Shown here piece by piece: positions 16,760-24,974 of a DNA stretch of 64,000 nucleotides (positions are counted from its first letter, which is position 1; each line of letters begins with the position of its first letter). This stretch comes from Paenibacillus monticola (GTDB lineage Bacteria; Bacillota; Bacilli; Paenibacillales; Paenibacillaceae): NCBI RefSeq assembly GCF_009664975.1, contig NZ_WJXB01000006.1, forward strand, positions 124,001 to 188,000. Reading direction: 5' to 3'. The position numbers and the translations under genes are program-made. The notes under the pieces were generated by a model that was not told the DNA's origin, made no database searches, and saw only the letters and a program-made list of their open reading frames with translations.

Positions 16760-17554
16760 CTAGCTCATGACCCACTCATCTTCACGCAGGCGGATCTTCT
16801 CTAGACGTTTTGCCGCACCGGTATCCTCATCCAACTCTACAAATAAACCGTTAAGCTGCCACTTGCCTTCGTCCACAACAAATCGTGCCGGAAGCTGTGT
16901 TGTGAACTTATACAAGACAGCGTCTTTTTCCATGCCGAGAATCCCTTCTCTAGAACCAACCATGCCGGCATCGGTCAAAAAAGCAGTTCCGCCTGGCAAA
17001 ATTACATCATCATTGCTCTGCACATGAGTATGAGTCCCTACCACGATCGACACCTGTCCATCCATAAAGTAACCCATCGCTATTTTCTCCGAAGTGGCCT
17101 CCGCATGGAAATCAACAAGAATACACTTATGCTCCTTGCGCAACTCATCAACAATTTCTTCACCTACACGGAAAGGACAATCGATAGGCGGTAAAAAAGT
17201 TCGGCCCTGCAAATTGACAATCGCCAGTTCCTTGCCATTGGCTTTAACGACAGTATACCCTCGGCCTGGTGTTCCTGGCGGGAAATTAGCGGGACGGATA
17301 ATACGTGGCTCATCATCGATGAATTCAAAGATGTCCTTGTTGTCCCAAGTGTGATTGCCCAAGGTGATGCCATGAACTCCCCAATTGAAAAATTCATTGG
17401 CAATGGAGGCAGTAATGCCTCTGCCGGCAGCAGAGTTCTCCCCATTGACAATTATGATGTGCGGCTGGTATTTGGTTTTGAGGGAAGGCAGCATCTCGCG
17501 CAGTGCCTTTCTTCCTGTGTTGCCTACGATATCCCCAATAAATAATACGTTTAT
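16760..17554 (-). CDS. ymdB: YmdB-type 2',3'-cyclic-nucleotide phosphodiesterase, apparent ATA start
   Basis: Member of the TIGR00282 metallophosphoesterase family; YmdB hydrolyses 2',3'-cAMP and affects biofilm and motility choice. The first ATG in frame (17494) would drop the essential first metal ligand. Going upstream, the frame encodes NVLFIGDIVGNTGRKALRE just as family members begin, and AGGAGG (17568-17563) sits 8 nt before an ATA at 17554. No ATG, GTG or TTG lies at that position; an ATC is at 17557. With ATA the protein has 264 residues. Metal ligands seen: Asp in FIGDIVG, Glu in NGENSA, Asn/His in GNHTWDN, DFHAEAT and GTHTHVQS. It lies between rny and spoVS. Function is sure; the start codon is inferred. 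Confidence 0.85.
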   Translation of the reverse strand: MNVLFIGDIVGNTGRKALREMLPSLKTKYQPHIIIVNGENSAAGRGITASIANEFFNWGVHGITLGNHTWDNKDIFEFIDDEPRIIRPANFPPGTPGRGYTVVKANGKELAIVNLQGRTFLPPIDCPFRVGEEIVDELRKEHKCILVDFHAEATSEKIAMGYFMDGQVSIVVGTHTHVQSNDDVILPGGTAFLTDAGMVGSREGILGMEKDAVLYKFTTQLPARFVVDEGKWQLNGLFVELDEDTGAAKRLEKIRLREDEWVMS

Positions 17555-17603
17555 GATTTTCTCCTCCTAAACTGAACCACTTTGTATTTCATGCTGAGTC
17601 TTC

Positions 17604-17655
17604 TATATTTAAAGAAAAAAGGCCCCCGCTTAGGGGCCAATTTTCTTTAAATATA
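17604..17655 (-). terminator. Long intrinsic terminator between rny and ymdB
   Basis: Arms TATATTTAAAGAAAA and TTTTCTTTAAATATA (15 bp, perfect) enclose a GGCCCC/GGGGCC stem with loop CGCTTA (plus strand CGCTTA). It is symmetric and could end transcription on either strand. It means ymdB probably has its own promoter or is read through. Confidence 0.85.
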
Positions 17656-17739
17656 AGAAAGTATAAGTTTCACTTAAACTTTATCCTTATATTTCCCGTA
17701 GAAACGGATGCAATCCTGATTAGGGCACGGCACCGTTTC
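17649..17739 (-). repeat. Dispersed ~92-bp intergenic element, copy C
   Basis: Read on the minus strand it begins GAAACGG, closes a hairpin with CCGTTTC, runs through GAAATATAAGGATAA and GTGAAAC and ends CTTATATTT, the same order as copies A (23127) and B (44928). Its last bases form one arm of the rny terminator. Confidence 0.75.
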
Positions 17740-17750
17740 TGCTTGTTTGC

Positions 17751-19292
17751 TTATTTAGCGTATTCTACAGCCCGTGTCTCGCGGATAACGGTAACCTTGA
17801 TATGTCCTGGATAATCCAGTTCACTCTCAATCATCTTCGTAATATCGCGGGCCAGACGGAATGCTTCAGCATCGTCTATCTTCTCAGGCTGTACCATTAC
17901 GCGAACCTCGCGGCCCGCCTGAATGGCGTAGGATTTCTCGACGCCTTCGAAGGACTCGGAGATTTCCTCCAGCTTTTCCAGACGCTTGATATACGTTTCC
18001 AGCGTTTCACGGCGTGCACCAGGTCTTGCGGCTGATAAAGCATCAGCTGCACCAACCAGCATGGCAATAACCGAGGTAGCTTCGCAGTCTCCATGATGGG
18101 ATGCGATACTGTTAAGCACAACTGGATGCTCTTTGTATTTCTTCGCAAGTTCAGCACCGATCTCGACATGCGAACCTTCTACTTCATGATCAAGCGCTTT
18201 GCCGATATCATGGAGCAGTCCGGCACGTTTTGCAAGCACGATGTCTTCCCCTAGCTCACCGGCCATCAGTCCAGTCAAATAAGCAACCTCCATAGAGTGC
18301 TTCAATACATTTTGACCGTAGCTTGTACGGAATTTCAGACGGCCCAGAATTTTGATCAGATCCGGATGCAATCCATGAACACCTACCTCAAAGGTAGCCT
18401 GCTCACCGTATTCCCGAATCCGTTCATCGACTTCTTTACGGGATTTCTCAACCATTTCTTCAATTCGAGCTGGATGGATACGTCCATCAGCCACAAGCTT
18501 CTCAAGTGCTGTACGAGCCACTTCGCGGCGAATTGGATCAAATCCTGACAAAATAACGGCTTCCGGCGTATCATCAATAATGAGGTCAATACCAGTGAGA
18601 GTTTCCAATGCGCGAATATTCCGACCTTCACGACCAATAATCCGGCCCTTCATCTCTTCATTCGGCAACGTAACCACCGAAACCGTTGTTTCCGCTACAT
18701 GATCAGCTGCGCAACGTTGAATAGCGAGTGTAATGATTTCACGGGCTTTCTTATCCGCTTCCTCTTTTGCTTGCTGTTCAATTTCCTTAATCATTTGTGC
18801 AGTTTCATGGCGAACTTCTTGCTCTACATTACTAAGAATGATACTTCTTGCGTCTTCGATGCTCAAATTGGAGATACGCTCCAATTCCGTGACTTGATTT
18901 TTGTAAATGACATCAATTTGCTGTTGGGTTTCATCAATTCGTTTCTCTTTGTTCGCTACTTGTTCTTCTTTTCGTTCAAGCGATTCCATTTTTTTATCCA
19001 GCGATTCTTCCTTTTGCAGCAAACGTCTCTCTTGTCGTTGGATTTCATTCCGACGTTCACGAGTTTCTTTCTCAGCTTCGGTACGGATTCTGTGGATTTC
19101 GTCCTTAGCTTCCAATACCGTTTCCTTCTTCAGCGCTTCCGCCTCTTTCTTCGCGTTCTCCACGATGACGAGGGCTTCTTTCTCTGCGCTTGAAATTTTA
19201 GCTTCTGCAATGGATTTACGAATAAAATAACCGAACCCAAAGAATAAGGCAGCTACAACGAGAACGATAATGATCCAGATGATAATTGGCAT
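17751..19292 (-). CDS. rny: Ribonuclease Y
   Basis: A 513-residue endoribonuclease that starts bulk mRNA decay at the membrane. Residues 1-24 form a membrane anchor (IIIWIIIVLVVAALFFGFGYF); residues ~28-200 are a long charged coiled coil; a KH domain follows (GRIIGREGRNIRALETLTG), then an HD domain with LLHDIGKALDHE and VVLNSIASHHGD supplying the metal ligands. Length and architecture match the family. ATG preceded by GAGGAGGTGA. In minus-strand order it follows recX and precedes ymdB and spoVS, the conserved arrangement. Confidence 0.98.
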   Translation of the reverse strand: MPIIIWIIIVLVVAALFFGFGYFIRKSIAEAKISSAEKEALVIVENAKKEAEALKKETVLEAKDEIHRIRTEAEKETRERRNEIQRQERRLLQKEESLDKKMESLERKEEQVANKEKRIDETQQQIDVIYKNQVTELERISNLSIEDARSIILSNVEQEVRHETAQMIKEIEQQAKEEADKKAREIITLAIQRCAADHVAETTVSVVTLPNEEMKGRIIGREGRNIRALETLTGIDLIIDDTPEAVILSGFDPIRREVARTALEKLVADGRIHPARIEEMVEKSRKEVDERIREYGEQATFEVGVHGLHPDLIKILGRLKFRTSYGQNVLKHSMEVAYLTGLMAGELGEDIVLAKRAGLLHDIGKALDHEVEGSHVEIGAELAKKYKEHPVVLNSIASHHGDCEATSVIAMLVGAADALSAARPGARRETLETYIKRLEKLEEISESFEGVEKSYAIQAGREVRVMVQPEKIDDAEAFRLARDITKMIESELDYPGHIKVTVIRETRAVEYAK

Positions 19293-19598
19293 CTGTTCAC
19301 CTCCTCGTTGATTCCTCCAAGAGTTACCTTGGGAATTGTGCAGTTGTTAAACTATCCGTTCCATCACCATACAAAAAACCGGTAAATTCACCGATTGCCA
19401 TTACTGCACATGATTACATGCACACTGCCCGCCTTATCCGGCGTTTACATTTCATATGAGTTGTACGCGAATCGCGAGTAAGAGTTACCTTTTTGGGAAG
19501 GAAAAAGGATTCTTACTTTATGCCGATTCATGTTATATTTTATTATTTATAAAAAGACATTGTCAAGAGAGACGATATACTCATTAAAGTCAAGAGAA
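19293..19598 (-). other. Intergenic leader region between recX and rny
   Basis: This 306-bp gap has no gene-like frame. It holds a terminator-like hairpin (19373-19395) and two exact 12-bp direct copies of AAGAGTTACCTT (19319-19330 and 19480-19491), the first just before the rny ribosome site. The repeats could be a protein binding site or traces of an RNA leader; no known riboswitch motif was recognised. Confidence 0.5.
19373..19395 (-). terminator. Probable terminator or attenuator between recX and rny
   Basis: Minus strand ATCGGT / ACCGGT stem with a GAATTT loop then TTTTTT. It is about 200 bp after recX and 80 bp before rny. Confidence 0.5.
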
Positions 19599-20333
19599 TC
19601 AGTCATTGTAGTATATTTCCTTTTCTTCACCCTCAAAATCCTCTTCCTGAAGCAAAGTATTCAGAACTTGGCGTACCATTTCACCTGTAAATCCCCGCCG
19701 CATTAAGAAGGCTCCCGTCTTATTTCGTTTGCCAGCAGCATCATCGCGAATCAGGTTCCATTTCTTCCGTCCTGTCTCAAGTGCGATCTCCAGTTCCTGT
19801 TCGGGACTAATATTCTCCAACACTTCAGAGATCAAAGATTTGTCGATGCCCTTCTCTCGCAACTCCTGGCGAATCCGCATCTTACCCTTGCGCTGGTTCA
19901 TAATGCGCTGTTCTGCCCATTGCTTGGCATATAAAGAATCATCTATCAGACGTTCCTGCTGCAAACGCTGCAGCACTTCCGCGATAATAGTCTCCCCTAT
20001 TTCCTTCTCCCGTAAACGGCGAGTCATCTCCAGCGCTGTACGCGCCTTACGTTCCAGATAACGCAGTCCTTCAACATAGGCTCGTTGGCGCTCGTCCGCC
20101 ACAATAATTTCCTCTAGGTCAGCTTTAATAAAAGTATTCCCATTTATCATTCGATATTTAATCATGACATCTTCATGAACAGTCATGTTATAGGCCCCGA
20201 AATGAATGATATAACGATGTTTCGACTTTTTCTGCAGTTCTACTCGTGTAATTTCTAGAAGCTCATTTTCAGGAAAATGGGCCAGTACCTGCTCTTCTTG
20301 CTCTTCTGGTTCAGGATTCAATTGAATTACCAT
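19599..20333 (-). CDS. recX: Regulatory protein RecX
   Basis: A 244-residue RecX-family protein that modulates RecA filaments. Core RecX repeats are visible: YLERKARTALEMTRRLREKEI, then VLQRLQQERLIDDSLYAKQWAEQRI, then GKMRIRQELREKGIDKSLISEVL. About 60 N-terminal residues come before the core, giving a longer form than E. coli RecX but normal for Firmicutes. ATG at 20333. It follows recA, separated by a terminator, as in many genomes. Confidence 0.93.
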   Translation of the reverse strand: MVIQLNPEPEEQEEQVLAHFPENELLEITRVELQKKSKHRYIIHFGAYNMTVHEDVMIKYRMINGNTFIKADLEEIIVADERQRAYVEGLRYLERKARTALEMTRRLREKEIGETIIAEVLQRLQQERLIDDSLYAKQWAEQRIMNQRKGKMRIRQELREKGIDKSLISEVLENISPEQELEIALETGRKKWNLIRDDAAGKRNKTGAFLMRRGFTGEMVRQVLNTLLQEEDFEGEEKEIYYND

Positions 20334-20388
20334 GGCTGCTTGTCACCTCATAGCTGTGTATCCTTATTCTTCATAGTTCACCATTAGG

Positions 20389-20422
20389 AAAAAGCACCCT
20401 GCTACAGTCTTTCACAGGGCGC
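20389..20422 (-). terminator. Intrinsic terminator of recA
   Basis: Stem GCGCCCTG / CAGGGTGC with TTTTT on the minus strand, about 45 bp after the recA stop; it separates recA from recX, which may be expressed by readthrough. Confidence 0.8.
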
Positions 20423-20465
20423 TCGTACCACAAATGTTATTATATTCCACGTTCAACGAGTACTA

Positions 20466-21530
20466 TTATTCAATTTCAAGCAAGAGATTTGCTTCTTCTT
20501 TTTGTTCTGCTTCAATCTCCGCTGCCTTCGGCGCAGCAACAAGAGTTGATAAATTGCTTGCCTCACGAATCTTATTCTCAATTTCAAGCGCCATTTCCTG
20601 ATGTTCTTTCAGAAACTGCTTGGCATTTTCCCGTCCTTGGCCTAAACGTTCGCCCTCGTAGGAATACCATGCGCCACTCTTGTTAACGATATCCAAGTCA
20701 ATTCCAATGTCTACCAGACTTCCTTCTTTGGAAATCCCTTCACCGTACATGATATCTACATCCGCCTGCTTAAACGGAGGCGCTACCTTGTTCTTCACGA
20801 CTTTGATCTTTGTACGGTTACCCACGACATCGTTACCCATCTTAATACTCTCTACACGACGTACATCCAAACGCACCGAAGAGTAGAATTTCAGGGCCCG
20901 GCCACCTGGAGTGGTCTCAGGATTACCGAACATCACTCCAATTTTCTCACGGAGCTGATTAATGAAAATTGCAATCGTATTCGATTTACTGATTACACCA
21001 TTTAGCTTACGCAATGCCTGAGACATTAAGCGAGCCTGTAAACCCATATGAGAATCACCCATATCGCCTTCAATCTCAGCCTTAGGCACCAATGCCGCTA
21101 CGGAGTCGATGACAATAATATCTACAGCTCCACTGCGAACGAGTGCTTCAGCAATTTCAAGCGCCTGCTCACCCGTATCTGGCTGAGACAGGAGAAGCTC
21201 ATCAATGTTTACACCCAAAGCCTTGGCATATTTAGGGTCAAGCGCATGCTCAGCATCGATAAATGCAGCTTGTCCTCCATACCGTTGTACTTCTGCAATA
21301 GCATGAAGAGCAACGGTTGTCTTACCAGAAGATTCTGGTCCATACACTTCAATAATCCGTCCCTTGGGAAGTCCGCCAATACCTAACGCAATATCAAGTG
21401 CCAAAGATCCACTAGGTACAACTTCCACTTGCATATGAGTGGACTCTCCCAGTTTCATAATCGAACCTTTACCAAATTGTTTTTCTATTTGACGAAGCGC
21501 TATCTCCAACGCTGCACTACGATCTGACAA
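20466..21530 (-). CDS. recA: Recombinase RecA
   Basis: A 354-residue RecA: strand exchange in homologous recombination and co-protease for LexA in the SOS response. Walker A GPESSGKT at residues 64-71, Walker B IIVIDSVAAL, L1/L2 regions (GDSHMGLQARLMSQALRK, FINQLREKIGVMFGNPE) and an acidic C-terminal tail. Start is TTG at 21530, preceded by GGAAGTGG. Promoter TTGGCA-17-TATTAT (21562-21590) and a LexA box (21600-21613) lie just upstream, fitting SOS control. Confidence 0.98.
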   Translation of the reverse strand: MSDRSAALEIALRQIEKQFGKGSIMKLGESTHMQVEVVPSGSLALDIALGIGGLPKGRIIEVYGPESSGKTTVALHAIAEVQRYGGQAAFIDAEHALDPKYAKALGVNIDELLLSQPDTGEQALEIAEALVRSGAVDIIVIDSVAALVPKAEIEGDMGDSHMGLQARLMSQALRKLNGVISKSNTIAIFINQLREKIGVMFGNPETTPGGRALKFYSSVRLDVRRVESIKMGNDVVGNRTKIKVVKNKVAPPFKQADVDIMYGEGISKEGSLVDIGIDLDIVNKSGAWYSYEGERLGQGRENAKQFLKEHQEMALEIENKIREASNLSTLVAAPKAAEIEAEQKEEANLLLEIE

Positions 21531-21561
21531 TCAGACCACTTCCTTCACTGTTTATAGTAAT

Positions 21562-21590
21562 ATAATAGCGTGTTTTGGAAGTCTTGCCAA
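21562..21590 (-). promoter_or_regulatory. Sigma-A promoter of recA
   Basis: Minus strand TTGGCA (21585-21590), 17 bp, TATTAT (21562-21567), 32 bp before the TTG start codon. Confidence 0.8.
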
Positions 21591-21599
21591 GCTTTTTTT

Positions 21600-21613
21600 C
21601 GAACATACATTCG
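21600..21613 (-). promoter_or_regulatory. LexA (SOS) box of recA
   Basis: CGAACATACATTCG is a 14-bp palindrome with one mismatch to the Gram-positive SOS box CGAAC-N4-GTTCG. It is 10 bp upstream of the recA -35 box. Confidence 0.75.
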
Positions 21614-21699
21614 TTTTTTTTGATCCCTAGGTTAATTATCCCTTTTATTGTAAGTTAATCACAGGAAGCTAACCCAAATAACAAAGAACCATAAAAAAC

Positions 21700-21736
21700 A
21701 AAAAACCGCGGCAAAGAAAGCTCAGTGCCACGGTTC
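21700..21736 (-). terminator. Intrinsic terminator of cinA
   Basis: Stem AACCGTGGCA / TGCCGCGGTT followed by TTTTTTG on the minus strand, about 35 bp after cinA. Confidence 0.85.
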
Positions 21737-21771
21737 TTCCGTATGGGTCAATTATATACCTAAACTGAATG

Positions 21772-23061
21772 TCATTGCAAGACCGTTCCCTCTAGCGGGG
21801 TTTCAACTTTACGTTCCTCCAACCTGCGCCAGAGACGGTAAAGCAAAGCCTTAACAGTGCGTAGCCGTATATTCTCGCGAGTACCTTTAAGATTAAGCTC
21901 GTACACCTCTGTCTTCCGGCCCCGCTCAGCTAAGCCGACAAATACCAAGCCAACGGGTTTGCGTTCGGAATACCCCGGTCCGGCTACACCCGTAACGGAT
22001 AATCCAAAGTCGGTATCCGCGATCATTCTCACCTGATCTGCCAGCACCTCAGCCACTTCACGGCTGACAGCTCCGGGAGCATCTTTACCTTCGAGTAAAG
22101 CACTTGGCACGTTCAACAGCTTTTTCTTCATGTCATTAGAATAGCAGACGATGCCTCCTGCAAACATTGTAGCGCTACCAGGTACATTTGTGATGCTTTC
22201 CATCAGCAGCCCCCCTGTGCAGCTCTCCGCTGCGCTTAGGGTCAATCCTGCGTCTGCCATCCAGTCCACAATTAGTTGTTCCAACGGTACGTCTATATTC
22301 GCATACATATGCTCAGGAAGGATTTCCTTGATTTTCTGTTCCATAACCTCCAGCTTCTTCATTGCTTCTCGCTCGGAAGGAGCCTTTGTCGAAATACGGA
22401 CTGTGACCTCGCCTTCTTTGGCGTAAGGTGCAATTGTAGGATCAGTCTGGCTGTGAATAAGATCAATCAGCTTATCCTCCAGCAGCGATTCTCCAATACC
22501 AGCGAATTTAAGCATTTTGGAGTAAATCGGCATTTCATCAGTCAAGGCATGTTGCTGCAGCCACGGTTTGGCCTGATCTGTAAACATCGGCTTCATTTCC
22601 CGCGGCGGACCAGGAAGTACGATGTAATATTTATTGTCTTGTGCAAAAGCTATACCAACAGCAAGACCGATCTCGTTAGGAAGCGGTGTAGTACCTTCAA
22701 TAATTAAGGCCTGCTTGCGGTTATTCTCTGTCATTACAATCTTCCGCTCATCAAAAAAACGCTGCACATGATCCATCGCCAGCTGATCAATATGAACCGT
22801 TCTACCCAGCGCAGCAGCTAAAGCATCTTTAGTAAGATCGTCCTCAGTTGGACCGATTCCGCCAGTGAATAGAATAACATCTGCACGGCTTTGTGCGATC
22901 TTGATGGCCTCCTGAAGTCGGCTACTATTGTCACCAACCACGGTTTGAAAATACACATCAATTCCTAATGCGGCAAGCTCTACCGATAAAAATTGAGCAT
23001 TGCTATTAACGATCTGGCCGAGTAGAAGTTCTGTACCGACTGCAATAATTTCTGCCTTCAT
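21772..23061 (-). CDS. cinA: Competence/damage-inducible protein CinA
   Basis: A 429-residue protein combining an N-terminal molybdopterin-binding-like domain (MKAEIIAVGTELLLGQIVNSNA, FTGGIGPTEDDLT) and a C-terminal CinA domain (LSAAESCTGGLLMESITNVPG, TGVAGPGYSERKPVGLV) with nicotinamide-nucleotide amidase activity in characterised relatives. It links NAD recycling with competence genes. The ATG at 23061 matches the family start and has GGAGG 12 nt upstream. It is followed by recA, the conserved pgsA-cinA-recA order, but with its own terminator before recA. Confidence 0.95.
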   Translation of the reverse strand: MKAEIIAVGTELLLGQIVNSNAQFLSVELAALGIDVYFQTVVGDNSSRLQEAIKIAQSRADVILFTGGIGPTEDDLTKDALAAALGRTVHIDQLAMDHVQRFFDERKIVMTENNRKQALIIEGTTPLPNEIGLAVGIAFAQDNKYYIVLPGPPREMKPMFTDQAKPWLQQHALTDEMPIYSKMLKFAGIGESLLEDKLIDLIHSQTDPTIAPYAKEGEVTVRISTKAPSEREAMKKLEVMEQKIKEILPEHMYANIDVPLEQLIVDWMADAGLTLSAAESCTGGLLMESITNVPGSATMFAGGIVCYSNDMKKKLLNVPSALLEGKDAPGAVSREVAEVLADQVRMIADTDFGLSVTGVAGPGYSERKPVGLVFVGLAERGRKTEVYELNLKGTRENIRLRTVKALLYRLWRRLEERKVETPLEGTVLQ

Positions 23062-23126
23062 AGCTGGCTTTCGCCTCCTAGTTGTAGAGTTGATGGTTTG
23101 CTTTTGCATATTCTAATATTCAACAT

Positions 23127-23219
23127 GAAACGGCTTCACCGTCCTTTTATGGAGGGTACCCGCTTCTTCGAGAAATATAAGGATAAGGTATTGTGTGAAA
23201 CATATAAATTCTTATATTT
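23127..23219 (+). repeat. Dispersed ~92-bp intergenic element, copy A
   Basis: Begins GAAACGG and closes an imperfect stem with CCGCTTC; then CTTCGAGAAATATAAGGATA and, after GTGTGAAACATATAAATT, CTTATATTT. The AAATATAAGGA and TTCTTATATTT parts can form a second stem. Lies between the start of cinA and the pgsA terminator; same element as copies B and C. Confidence 0.75.
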
Positions 23220-23221
23220 TG

Positions 23222-23252
23222 AAAAAAAAGCAATAGGTGCTATACCTATTGC
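23222..23252 (-). terminator. Intrinsic terminator of pgsA
   Basis: Perfect stem GCAATAGGT / ACCTATTGC and eight T on the minus strand, 19 bp after the pgsA stop. Confidence 0.9.
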
Positions 23253-23270
23253 CTTACACACTTCTCCAGC

Positions 23271-23858
23271 CTATGCATTGTGAAGTTGAAGCAAATCCTT
23301 GTTCTTCACGAAATAATCAATACCAGAATAAATAGTGATGATTGCTGCGGCCCAAATAGCAATATCATCTACAGGAATGCTAATGAACTGAAATGGAAAG
23401 TTATTAAGCAACAGCAGAGAAATCGCGACAATTTGGACAACTGTCTTTACTTTCCCCCATTTACTGGCGGCTACTACCTTTCCTTCAAGCAGCGCTACCT
23501 GGCGAAGTCCAGTTACGGCAAACTCCCGGCTGATAATCACAATCACAATCCATGAATCACATCTACCCAGCTCCACTAAAGAAATCAATACTGCGGATAC
23601 CAACAGCTTGTCCGCAAGCGGGTCGAGCAGTTTGCCCAGATTAGTGACCATATTATATTTCCTAGCGATGTAACCATCTATCCCGTCCGTGCTGGCAGCA
23701 AGCAAGAATATTACAGCCGCTATCAGATGGTTAATGGAAAGCTGGAATGAGCCCCAATGTATTGGCTCTGGATAAAAGCTAAAATTCACCAGCAAAAAAA
23801 ACATCATAATTGGAATAAGACAAATGCGAGCAAGCGTGATGCGGTTGGGCAAATTCAC
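23271..23858 (-). CDS. pgsA: CDP-diacylglycerol-glycerol-3-phosphate 3-phosphatidyltransferase
   Basis: A 195-residue membrane enzyme making phosphatidylglycerol phosphate, first committed step to phosphatidylglycerol. The CDP-alcohol phosphotransferase motif is intact (TDGIDGYIAR, then GKLLDPLADKLL, with all Asp residues). Several hydrophobic helices span the protein. The start is GTG at 23858, 8 nt after GGGGAGG. It lies upstream of cinA-recA as in B. subtilis and ends in a strong terminator. Confidence 0.95.
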   Translation of the reverse strand: MNLPNRITLARICLIPIMMFFLLVNFSFYPEPIHWGSFQLSINHLIAAVIFLLAASTDGIDGYIARKYNMVTNLGKLLDPLADKLLVSAVLISLVELGRCDSWIVIVIISREFAVTGLRQVALLEGKVVAASKWGKVKTVVQIVAISLLLLNNFPFQFISIPVDDIAIWAAAIITIYSGIDYFVKNKDLLQLHNA

Positions 23859-23940
23859 TGAAGTTCCTCCCCTGATCATTCATACAAAACCGTAATTTCA
23901 CATTTCATAAGCAAGTATATTATAGCCACAAAAGAGTGTC

Positions 23941-23992
23941 AAAAAAACAGAAAGCACCCCGCAAAAGTAGGTGCTGGCAAGCACTGCGGGGT
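23941..23992 (-). terminator. Terminator of yajQ
   Basis: Outer stem CCCCGC / GCGGGG with inner AGTGCT...AGCAC hairpin, then T-rich tract on the minus strand, 8 bp after the yajQ stop. Confidence 0.75.
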
Positions 23993-24000
23993 ACGAGACC

Positions 24001-24492
24001 TTACTTGAAATTGTTAAACTGCAAATCCAACGGCAAATCAGCTTTTCGCAGAAGTTGCATGATCTCCTGCATATCATCACGGCTTTTTCCAGTAACGCGG
24101 ATTTGATCGCCCTGAATTTGACTCTTTACCTTCAGCTTGGAATCGCGAATCAGGATGTTGATCTTCTTGGCATTCTCTTGATCAATACCTTGCTTGAGAC
24201 CCAAACGCTGGCGGACACTTCCTAAAGAGGCAGGTTCTATTGTGCCAAAATCTAGATTCTTGAGCGTAATTCCTCTCTTAACCATCTTGGTTTGTAAAAT
24301 ATCAATGACGGCGTTTAGTTTAAATTCATCCTCAGAGGCGATAATTAGCGCATCCTTCTCCAGCTTGAGGCTGCTCTTGCTGTTCTTAAAGTCAAACCGG
24401 TTATCGATTTCCTTTTCGGTCTGATGGATTGCATTGGTCAGTTCCTGCATATCCATCTTAGATAAGATGTCAAATGAACATTCCGAACTCAT
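24001..24492 (-). CDS. yajQ: YajQ-family nucleotide-binding protein
   Basis: A 163-residue UPF0234/YajQ protein. Family signatures: SSECSFDILSKMDMQELTNA, ID NRFDFKNSKS and the C-terminal KVKSQIQGDQIRVTGKSRDD with DDMQ. Proteobacterial relatives bind cyclic-di-GMP; that property here is inference, though a c-di-GMP enzyme is encoded at 11279-14242. The ATG at 24492 is the family start (GGACGTGGAG upstream). It sits between the ymf cluster and pgsA. Confidence 0.93.
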   Translation of the reverse strand: MSSECSFDILSKMDMQELTNAIHQTEKEIDNRFDFKNSKSSLKLEKDALIIASEDEFKLNAVIDILQTKMVKRGITLKNLDFGTIEPASLGSVRQRLGLKQGIDQENAKKINILIRDSKLKVKSQIQGDQIRVTGKSRDDMQEIMQLLRKADLPLDLQFNNFK

Positions 24493-24587
24493 TACTCCAC
24501 GTCCTTTGCTTGCGTTTATTCTGCTACTATTATATGAGAAAGGGTCTCTCAAGTCTAATTATGGAAAGAGAAAAGCAACCTAGCATA

Positions 24588-24612
24588 GAAAACAGCCCCA
24601 CCAAAGTGGAGC
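24588..24612 (-). terminator. Terminator after the 53-residue membrane protein gene
   Basis: Stem GCTCCAC / GTGGGGC with TTTG loop and trailing GTTTT on the minus strand. Confidence 0.7.
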
Positions 24613-24671
24613 TTTTACGCTGAAGCTAGCACCTGCTCATCTACTGAGGCAGATATACAGGCTTAACCACA

Positions 24672-24713
24672 TAAAACACGCCTCCAAGAGATTCCCTCTT
24701 CCCTAGGAGACGT
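24672..24713 (-). terminator. Second terminator-like hairpin after the 53-residue gene
   Basis: ACGTCTCC and GGAGGCGT arms with a purine-rich loop, followed by GTTTT on the minus strand, 16 bp after the small gene; tandem with the hairpin at 24588-24612. Confidence 0.55.
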
Positions 24714-24728
24714 TCAATACTCCGGCTG

Positions 24729-24890
24729 CTATCTACTGCGGGCAGGATTCCGGAACATATCCAGAATTCCAAGATAGATATGCGCCAGTCCAAAACCAAG
24801 AATTCCATAGCCCCAGGCGCCCGGTGTCAGGTAATACCCGAGGAGACTGACGATAACACCTAATCCTGCTACGATCCAGCTGACGGTCAT
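24729..24890 (-). CDS. Small hydrophobic protein, 53 residues, function unknown
   Basis: ATG at 24890 follows GAGGTG by 9 nt. The product starts MTVSWIVAGLGVIVSLLGYY, continues LTPGAWGYGILGFGLAHIYL and ends GILDMFRNPARSR: two hydrophobic helices with a short basic tail, so a small membrane protein. It lies between the RodZ-like gene and yajQ, and is followed by two terminator hairpins. No known family recognised. Good ribosome site, consistent codon use and the terminators support a true gene. Confidence 0.7.
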   Translation of the reverse strand: MTVSWIVAGLGVIVSLLGYYLTPGAWGYGILGFGLAHIYLGILDMFRNPARSR

Positions 24891-24974
24891 GAGAGAATAC
24901 ACCTCACTTTAGCGTAAGAACTGTAAGTCATTCTTAGGTTCCCCAGAAAGCCAAAGTCTATACGTGTCTATCCT

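Noticed and set aside
16760..17494. Truncated ymdB starting at ATG 17494
   Set aside because: Would remove the first metal-binding Asp and the family N-terminus that is clearly encoded upstream.
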